NCBI RefSeq assembly: GCF_000709085.1
Contig: NZ_JFBD01000007.1
Location: 1 to 36,623, forward strand
Reading direction: 5' to 3'
From: Virgibacillus alimentarius
GTDB lineage: Bacteria; Bacillota; Bacilli; Bacillales; Amphibacillaceae
Length of the DNA stretch: 36,623 nucleotides
Shown here: piece after piece, positions 31,454 through 36,623 of the stretch
How the letters are laid out: each line of letters opens with the position of its first letter
Numbering within the stretch: position 1 is the first letter of the stretch
The notes under the pieces: model-generated
Database searches by the model: none
Told to the model about the DNA's origin: nothing
What the model saw: the letters and a program-made list of their open reading frames with translations, nothing else
Translations under genes and position numbers: made by a program

Positions 31454-32346
31454 TTATTCGGCCTTTCTATTAGGGTTTTGTAAATTTAAGAATTCACGTG
31501 CATCTGCTGGGGACATGATATCAGCACCTAGGCTCTGGATGATACCCACTGCTTTATCTACGAGTTGCTCATTGGTTGCTAGCTGTCCCTTCTTTAAATA
31601 AAGATTATCCTCTAATCCTACACGAGCATTTCCGCCTTGCAAAACGGATTCTGCAACCATTGGCATTTGCATACGGCCGATTCCAAAAGCAGCCCAGTTT
31701 GCATTTTCTGGAATACGCGTTTTCATATAAGCGATTGTTTCTGCATCAGCATCTGCTCCCCATGGAATACCTAAACAGAATTGATATAAAGGACTTCCTT
31801 CCACTAAACCTTCTTGAACTAATTGGTTAGCAAAGCGAATATGTCCGGTATCAAAGCATTCTAGTTCTGGCTTCACACCGCTTTCTTTAATTAATTGTGC
31901 TTGTCTTCTAAGCCATGGACCAGGCTTATATAAATTTGATCGCCAAAATTAACACTGCCGCAATCCAGCGTACAGATCTCTGGGAGTAATAACCCCACAG
32001 GTTCATGACGCTCTTCAGGCGTTTGAATATCTGTGCCTTCTCCGCCTTTTGTCGGATCTTCGTCACTCGGCACCCAGTCTCCACCACCGCCTGCTGTAAT
32101 ATTGATAATGACATCTGTATCGGCTTCCCGGATACGTTCAACGACTTCTTGAAATAGGCTAATATCATGACTTAACTTTCCTGTTTTCGGATCACGAACA
32201 TGGATATGAGCAATTGTAGCTCCTGCTTTTGCAGCTTTAATTGCTGAGTCAGCAATTTCTTTTGGTGAAATGGGTACATGAGAGCTCTTTTCGGTTGTTT
32301 CTCCAGCTCCTGTTACCGCACAGGATAAGATTACATTTTTATTCAT
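31454..32346 (-). pseudogene. BKACE (dehydrocarnitine-cleaving) enzyme, broken by single-base frameshift
   Basis: The N-terminal part (32346 to about 31925) reads [17 protein letters not shown], the metal site [27 protein letters not shown] and [15 protein letters not shown]. It then shifts and stops at 31891. The rest resumes one frame over: [20 protein letters not shown], then CFDTGHIRFANQLV and LGIPWGADADAETIAYMK, to 31454. Adding one C (plus-strand G at ~31923) restores a ~298-residue protein of normal length. The intact family would convert dehydrocarnitine plus acetyl-CoA to betainyl-CoA and acetoacetate. The start is the ATG with AGGAGG eight bases upstream; it overlaps the gbsR-like stop. 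Confidence 0.85.
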
Positions 32347-32923
32347 TTCCATTGCCTCCTAATTCATGGGTGTTTTTTGGAACATGCTTAAACACTTCTC
32401 CGCTTTCAAAAAAGCTTATTAAACGGCGAATCCAATCATAATAATCCATCCAATCACGAATTTCTATTAAAATCTCGTTCACCGCTTGTTCGTCAGGTTT
32501 TGACAAATTACGCTCACTTTGCAAATCCTGAAGCTTCGATTGCAATTTCTGCTCAAAGTGTTTATTTTTATTAATTGCTTTATGCCATGTAGATGTAAAA
32601 AGAGAAACAAAAGTCTGATAGTAATCCTGCTCAACTTCATATAAATCTTTACGTACGCCTTTGCGAAAAACTCTTGACGCGATATTTAAATCAATCATTT
32701 CGCGAACTACTTGACTCATTCGTGTTTTACTCATTCCCGTTTCGTTAGATAATTCATCTAACGTCATTGGCTTTCTTTCCATATAGATAATTCCTAAGAC
32801 GCGGCCAACGGTTGTTGATACGCCAAAAGAGTGCATATTATCTGTTATTTTTTCTATGAATTGTGATTTAACATCGTCAATTTTTTCTTCATTATTAGTA
32901 TTATTAATTTCATTACTAGTCAT
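32339..32923 (-). CDS. GbsR/MarR-family transcriptional regulator
   Basis: This 194-residue winged-HTH protein has [20 protein letters not shown], the [24 protein letters not shown], and [20 protein letters not shown], matching B. subtilis GbsR/OpcR-type choline/betaine regulators. The last codons overlap the BKACE start by eight bases, so it heads the carnitine operon. It is divergent from the BCCT carrier and probably binds the TATAAA-centred palindromes at 33036-33073 (inference). The ligand may be carnitine, a related intermediate or betaine. Confidence 0.85.
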   Translation of the reverse strand: MTSNEINNTNNEEKIDDVKSQFIEKITDNMHSFGVSTTVGRVLGIIYMERKPMTLDELSNETGMSKTRMSQVVREMIDLNIASRVFRKGVRKDLYEVEQDYYQTFVSLFTSTWHKAINKNKHFEQKLQSKLQDLQSERNLSKPDEQAVNEILIEIRDWMDYYDWIRRLISFFESGEVFKHVPKNTHELGGNGNE

Positions 32924-33035
32924 TTTTATTCCCCTTTTTCATTCTTTAGTCACTGTATCATTTTTAAATTTAATTTAAAAATGCTATCTAACATAGTAAT
33001 TCAAAGGATAATAGAGAAAAAAAGAGTATAAACAA

Positions 33036-33073
33036 TATAAACTTTATAAACAAAAAAATATATAAAGTTTATA
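33036..33073. promoter_or_regulatory. Two 13-bp palindromes, candidate GbsR-type operators
   Basis: TATAAACTTTATA (33036-33048) and TATAAAGTTTATA (33061-33073) are each palindromic around one base, and are reverse complements of each other, with centres 25 bases apart. Another partial copy, CTTTATAAATTC, lies just downstream near the -35. They lie between the divergent gbsR-like and BCCT genes. Confidence 0.6.
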
Positions 33074-33099
33074 AACACGCTTATGTTTTTTATTTTTGC

Positions 33100-33128
33100 T
33101 TTATAAATTCGCTCATCTAAGGTATACT
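33100..33128 (+). promoter_or_regulatory. Probable promoter of the BCCT carrier
   Basis: TTTATA (33100-33105) and TATACT (33123-33128) are 17 bases apart. The implied leader is very short (about 15 bases), and the -35 overlaps an operator-like half site. Confidence 0.45.
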
Positions 33129-33150
33129 AACTGTCGAAAGGATGGATGAC

Positions 33151-34740
33151 ATGAAGTCAAAATTAATCGATTGGCCTACATTTATTGGGGCTTTATTTTT
33201 AATATTGGCAGTATCTATTCCACTCATGTTGTTTCCAGACTCTGGTGCAGTAATCGTAGATATGGCAAATAACTTTATGACGGAAAAGTTTGGTGCCCTT
33301 TATTTACTTGTTGGACTAGCAGCATTTTTCTTTTTATTATTCGTTGCCTTTAGCAAAAACGGAAATGTAAAACTCGGAAATAAACATGAGAAAAAAGAAT
33401 TTGGAACCATTTCTTGGGCAGCTATGCTCTTTGCGGCTGGAATAGGTTCTAGTATTCTTTATTGGGCAATGATTGAATGGGCTTACTATTATCAAGGTCC
33501 TCCCTTCGGAATAACACCAGAATCAAAAGAGGCAATTTCTTGGTCAACTTCTTATGGTATTTTTCACTGGGGCCCCCTTGCATGGGCAATTTATACATTA
33601 CCTGCTTTACCAATCGCTTACTTTTATTATGTACGTAAAACCCCTGTTCTCAAAATAAGTGAAGCTGTGCGCCCTGTTTTAGGAAATAAAATTGATGGGC
33701 CTCTCGGTGTGATCATTGATGTATTATTTATGTTTGGTCTTATGGGTGGCGCTGGTACCACATTAGCGCTTGGCACTCCAATGATTGCCGAAGGAATACA
33801 CGATATAACGGGCATCCCCATTACACTTGGCTTAAAAACGATAATTATGCTTCTTTGTACAACGATTTTTGCAATAAGCGCTTATTCCGGTTTACGCAGA
33901 GGGATTAAGTTCCTTAGTGATATTAACTTATGGCTAGCACTGTTCCTTCTAGTATTTGTTGTTGTACTTGGACCAACTGTGTTTATTAGCAGAACGACCT
34001 TCACGAGTATCGGAATCATTCTCGATAACTTCTTTAGTATGGCTACATGGTTAGAGCCATTTGGTGATCTAGCAGGCTTCAAAAAAACGGGTTTCCCTGA
34101 GTCATGGACGATTTTTTACTGGGCCTGGTGGGTAGTCTACGCACCTTTTGTTGGACTATTTGTTGCTAGAATCTCCCGCGGCAGAACCATACGCGAAATG
34201 ATTCTTGGAACGATGATTTATGGTACCATTGGTAGCGTCTTATTTTTTGGGATTTTAGGCAATTTCGGTCTTTATCTACAATTAACCGGTAATTTAGATG
34301 TTATCGGGTTTATGAACGAACATGGAGCTCCTGCAGCTATCATCGCTATTTTGCATGAATTGCCATTGGCACAGCTGATTGTACCTATATTCACTATTTT
34401 AGCAATTATCTTTTTAGCAACAACCTTTGATTCCTCTTCTTATATTTTGGCGTCTGTCGTTCAAAAAGAAGTGCAATCAGAACCATTACGGTGGAATCGA
34501 CTTTTTTGGGCATTTACATTGTGTTTATTGCCCCTTGTACTAATGTTCCTTGGTGACCTGGAAACATTACAAACAGCAAGCATCGTAGCGGGGTTCCCTG
34601 TCATATTCATCATGCTTTTGCTAGCATGGTCTTTTATTAAAGCATCGAACGATGATATTAGAGCATCAAAAGATTATGAGTCGCCAGTTATTTACATTGA
34701 TCAAAAAAACACAAAAAAATCGTATGAAAGATATGATTAA
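33151..34740 (+). CDS. BCCT-family transporter, probably carnitine/betaine
   Basis: This 529-residue protein has twelve membrane helices. It carries the BCCT signatures AAGIGSSILYWAMIEWAYYY and WAWWVVYAPFVGLFVARISRG, followed by RTIREMI. The IEWAYY variant resembles CaiT-type carnitine carriers more than Na-coupled BetP (inference). Uptake of L-carnitine or related betaines would feed the adjacent catabolic genes or serve osmoprotection. The start is at the ATG with AAAGGA eight bases upstream; an in-frame ATG nine bases earlier overlaps that site. A terminator follows. Confidence 0.88.
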   Translation: MKSKLIDWPTFIGALFLILAVSIPLMLFPDSGAVIVDMANNFMTEKFGALYLLVGLAAFFFLLFVAFSKNGNVKLGNKHEKKEFGTISWAAMLFAAGIGSSILYWAMIEWAYYYQGPPFGITPESKEAISWSTSYGIFHWGPLAWAIYTLPALPIAYFYYVRKTPVLKISEAVRPVLGNKIDGPLGVIIDVLFMFGLMGGAGTTLALGTPMIAEGIHDITGIPITLGLKTIIMLLCTTIFAISAYSGLRRGIKFLSDINLWLALFLLVFVVVLGPTVFISRTTFTSIGIILDNFFSMATWLEPFGDLAGFKKTGFPESWTIFYWAWWVVYAPFVGLFVARISRGRTIREMILGTMIYGTIGSVLFFGILGNFGLYLQLTGNLDVIGFMNEHGAPAAIIAILHELPLAQLIVPIFTILAIIFLATTFDSSSYILASVVQKEVQSEPLRWNRLFWAFTLCLLPLVLMFLGDLETLQTASIVAGFPVIFIMLLLAWSFIKASNDDIRASKDYESPVIYIDQKNTKKSYERYD

Positions 34741-34746
34741 CGCAAA

Positions 34747-34788
34747 CAACGGATTGTGAGTATATTTCTCATTTTCCGTTGTTTTTTT
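34747..34788 (+). terminator. Terminator of the BCCT gene
   Basis: CAACGGA (34747-34753) pairs with TCCGTTG (34775-34781), with an inner GAG/CTC pairing, followed by seven T. Confidence 0.8.
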
Positions 34789-34943
34789 ACTTCCAAATAA
34801 AATACAATAGCTTAGTTGTTAGGAAGGCGTTTTCGTGATATGATTAGTTAGAAAATTCTTTCAAAAAAGGTGTTCATTTATGTTAAAATTTTCCATATAG
34901 CTTAACGCAAGTTTAAATACAACAATATTAATAAAAGGAAGAT

Positions 34944-35030
34944 ATGATGGATAAAATAAAAAACCGTTGGCTCATTGCTGCCTCAGCTGTGCATTACAAG
35001 AACAATCCAAATACGAAACACCTTATCTAG
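34944..35030 (+). pseudogene. N-terminal stub of an OFA-family (oxalate/formate antiporter-type) MFS transporter
   Basis: After AAGGAAG, an ATG-ATG opens a 28-codon frame: MMDKIKNRWLIAASAV, then HYKNNPNTKHLI and stop. KNRWLIAxSAV is the conserved start of OFA transporters, which normally continue into GIHICIGSVYAW and ~400 residues. Here everything after Val16 is gone. The stub keeps its ribosome site. Such carriers are often encoded beside fdhD and formate dehydrogenase, and fdhD follows here. A stem (TACCAAC 35068-35074, GTTGGTA 35086-35092) lies before fdhD. Nothing else was recognised in 34790-35129. Confidence 0.55.
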
Positions 35031-35129
35031 CAAATAAATAAACGATAGAATATATGTACATGAACGTTACCAACAATCATGTTTGGTTGGTATCTTTATA
35101 AACATCCTCTCGGAGAGGAGGTATCAGAT

Positions 35130-35933
35130 ATGACGGAAACAACTCAAAATGAGTGGGATGTTATACGATTCACTAAAAACCATTTGTCAGTGGAAAGGGA
35201 TGAAATCGCCACGGAATATCCGTTAACCATTATCCTGAACGGAGAAGAATTTGCCACGATGGTATGTTCACCAACTAATCTTCGTGAACTCTTAATTGGC
35301 TTTCTTGCATCAGAAGGAGTCATTCGATTCATTGAGGAAATCGACGCCATTCAAATGGATCAAGAACGGGGATTTGCTTATGTTGAACTTAAGCGGCCAA
35401 TAAAAAAGGAAGACCAGCAAGATCATTCTAAGCGATTTATTGGGTCGTGCTGTGGAAAAAGCCGACAATTTTACTTTAAAAATGATGTGAAAACAGCTAA
35501 AACAGTAATGAGCCGCCAAACTATCACCATTTCACAGGCATTTGCACGTATGGAGGAACTCCAAAATCACTCAAAAGATTTCATAAAAACCGGTGGTGTC
35601 CACAATGCAGCACTATGCGCACCCAATGAAATGATAACCATTCAAACCGATATAGGAAGACATAATGCGCTTGATAAAGTATATGGTACGATATTAGAAA
35701 AAAAAATTCCGCTTGACGATAAATTGATAACATTTAGCGGCCGTATTTCGTCTGAAGTACTATTGAAGGTCTCGAAAATTGGAATAGGTATCGTCATTTC
35801 CAAATCTGCTCCTACTGACTTAGCTCTAAAGCTGGCAAATGACCTTGGAATTACAATCGCTGGATTCGTCAGAGGAACTAAAATGAATATTTATACAAAT
35901 TCTTATCGTATCCATGAGACCACACAGTTATAA
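35130..35933 (+). CDS. fdhD: Formate dehydrogenase accessory sulfurtransferase FdhD
   Basis: This 267-residue protein passes sulfur from a cysteine desulfurase to the molybdenum cofactor of formate dehydrogenase. It has EYPLTIILNGEEFATMVCSP, LRELLIGFLASEGVI, the cysteine site GSCCGKSR (C107/C108), FIKTGGVHNAALC, DIGRHNALDKVYG and FSGRISSEVLLKVSKIGI. The CC arrangement replaces the CxxC of E. coli FdhD. The start is at the ATG with GGAGG upstream. A small stem (CCTC/GAGG) at 35104-35116 overlaps this site. No formate dehydrogenase gene lies in the window. Confidence 0.9.
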   Translation: MTETTQNEWDVIRFTKNHLSVERDEIATEYPLTIILNGEEFATMVCSPTNLRELLIGFLASEGVIRFIEEIDAIQMDQERGFAYVELKRPIKKEDQQDHSKRFIGSCCGKSRQFYFKNDVKTAKTVMSRQTITISQAFARMEELQNHSKDFIKTGGVHNAALCAPNEMITIQTDIGRHNALDKVYGTILEKKIPLDDKLITFSGRISSEVLLKVSKIGIGIVISKSAPTDLALKLANDLGITIAGFVRGTKMNIYTNSYRIHETTQL

Positions 35934-35940
35934 ACAAGTT

Positions 35941-35977
35941 TACCCCGTTATTGCAAGTGTTCAGGCGGGGTATTTTT
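35941..35977 (+). terminator. Terminator of fdhD
   Basis: TACCCCG (35941-35947) pairs with CGGGGTA (35966-35972), followed by five T. The stop codon of the convergent DUF421 gene lies in its loop. Confidence 0.85.
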
Positions 35978-36598
35978 ATGCCCTTGCTGTTTGACCTCGC
36001 TGAATAGATCATCCTGATTATTTGTCTGCATTTGGTTCCTTATTGAATTTGTTTGCTGGTTTTGACCATATGGAATAGAGTTGGTCTGCAATTCATTTAA
36101 AATTTGCTGTACATTTGACATTAATTGCTGAAACTCAGCTTTTGTCACTGGTTGTGCCTCTTCTTTCAGCATGTAACCCATTTGTCCATTCATCTCCAGT
36201 GTAGCCCATTTCACATCACTTATTTTCTTTATGTTTTTTTGCCTTAAATTCATTTCTAGTTGATCAACAGTCAACTTAACCTTTTTTAAATTTTCCTCAT
36301 TTATTACACCATTCTCTATTAAGACTTTCGACTTCCCAGTAATTAAATTTTCAGTACTGTCTTTTTTTATTTGAACATAATCCATTATAAGTATTGTTAA
36401 TACAAGGACCCCTGCAACTGCAAACGTTGTCCAAATATTTTTGCTAACTACTGGCTGTATCAGCAATGTTCCAATTGCAATGATTAGTACTGTTTGGGCA
36501 ATCGTCAACTGGGAAACGGATTTTCTGCCTGCAACACGTAAGAAAAATGTCCCCGCAACAACGATGAGGACAGCTTTCCAAATAAAACTTAAATCCAC
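35948..36598 (-). CDS. DUF421 membrane protein (YetF-like)
   Basis: This 216-residue protein has three N-terminal helices (WKAVLIVVAGTFFLRVAG, QTVLIIAIGTLLI and WTTFAVAGVLVLTILIMDYV), then the cytosolic DUF421 domain (LITGKSKVLIENGVINEENL, LRQKNIKKISDVKWATLEMNGQMG). A Gln/Asn-rich tail (about 160-205) ends it. The family is linked to spore and membrane proteins such as YetF and YrbG; its function is unknown. The start is the GTG seven bases after AGGGGG; a TTG immediately before it is the alternative. It is transcribed from just inside the right edge of the window. Confidence 0.82.
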   Translation of the reverse strand: MDLSFIWKAVLIVVAGTFFLRVAGRKSVSQLTIAQTVLIIAIGTLLIQPVVSKNIWTTFAVAGVLVLTILIMDYVQIKKDSTENLITGKSKVLIENGVINEENLKKVKLTVDQLEMNLRQKNIKKISDVKWATLEMNGQMGYMLKEEAQPVTKAEFQQLMSNVQQILNELQTNSIPYGQNQQTNSIRNQMQTNNQDDLFSEVKQQGHKNTPPEHLQ

Positions 36599-36623
36599 CA
36601 AAATTCCCCCTCGTATAATATGT

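Noticed and set aside
29572-34740. Ketoacid or lysine fermentation (3-keto-5-aminohexanoate) operon
   Set aside because: The BKACE family is broad, but the partners here (carnitine-type dehydrogenase, hotdog thioesterase, BCCT, GbsR) fit carnitine, and lysine-fermentation genes are absent.
34930-35129. Molybdenum cofactor riboswitch before fdhD
   Set aside because: Only a 7-bp stem and a small stem at the ribosome site are visible; the conserved Moco motif was not recognised.

Overview
The window is low-GC Firmicutes chromosome, most like a halotolerant Bacillaceae such as Virgibacillus, Oceanobacillus or Lentibacillus. The reasons are strong AGGAGG ribosome sites, many YdbS/YdbT-, GltC-, GbsR- and NrdEIF-like proteins, carnitine/betaine genes and degenerate IS1182/IS110 copies. 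The genus is inferred, not proven. No rRNA, tRNA, CRISPR array or intact prophage was seen.

Layout. 1-540 is a decayed IS1182-family end. 660-5150 holds a DUF1450 protein, an Xre regulator with a DUF2975 membrane protein, and a divergent DUF418-YdbS-YdbT membrane operon. 5227-7369 (minus) is a lysozyme-like protein followed by glycerate kinase, which reads in frame with no stop into RidA; RidA also has its own ribosome site. 7604-10525 is a MATE efflux pump divergent from an unusual regulator with a degenerate GGDEF-like middle and a winged-helix end. 10607-11364 holds a 49-aa membrane peptide and a 440-bp non-autonomous IS1182 derivative. 11380-14550 is a SWIM/SNF2 helicase. 14631-17675 is a BceAB-like ABC transporter with a small membrane ORF between its two genes, preceded by tandem repeats and a BceR-type operator. 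17726-21428 holds an MFS pump, a probable type I toxin-antitoxin locus (Fst/par type, missed by ordinary ORF calling), a Cu/Zn SOD lipoprotein and an SH3-amidase. 21604-25839 is DUF4064 and nrdE-nrdI-nrdF, with a 46-bp perfect palindrome upstream whose centre is an NrdR-box core. 26149-29523 is gltC divergent from gdhA, then a sirtuin.

29572-34740 reads as an L-carnitine to glycine betaine module: BCCT transporter, GbsR-type regulator, dehydrocarnitine-cleaving BKACE enzyme (broken by one missing base), L-carnitine dehydrogenase, and a hotdog thioesterase for betainyl-CoA. An IS110 remnant lies between the last two. The window ends with a 28-codon stub of an OFA-family transporter, fdhD, and a DUF421 membrane protein.

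The strongest items for follow-up are the GK-RidA read-through, the type I TA locus, the 46-bp palindrome before nrdE, the orphan BceAB locus and the damaged carnitine cluster. Nothing here is a certain new system.
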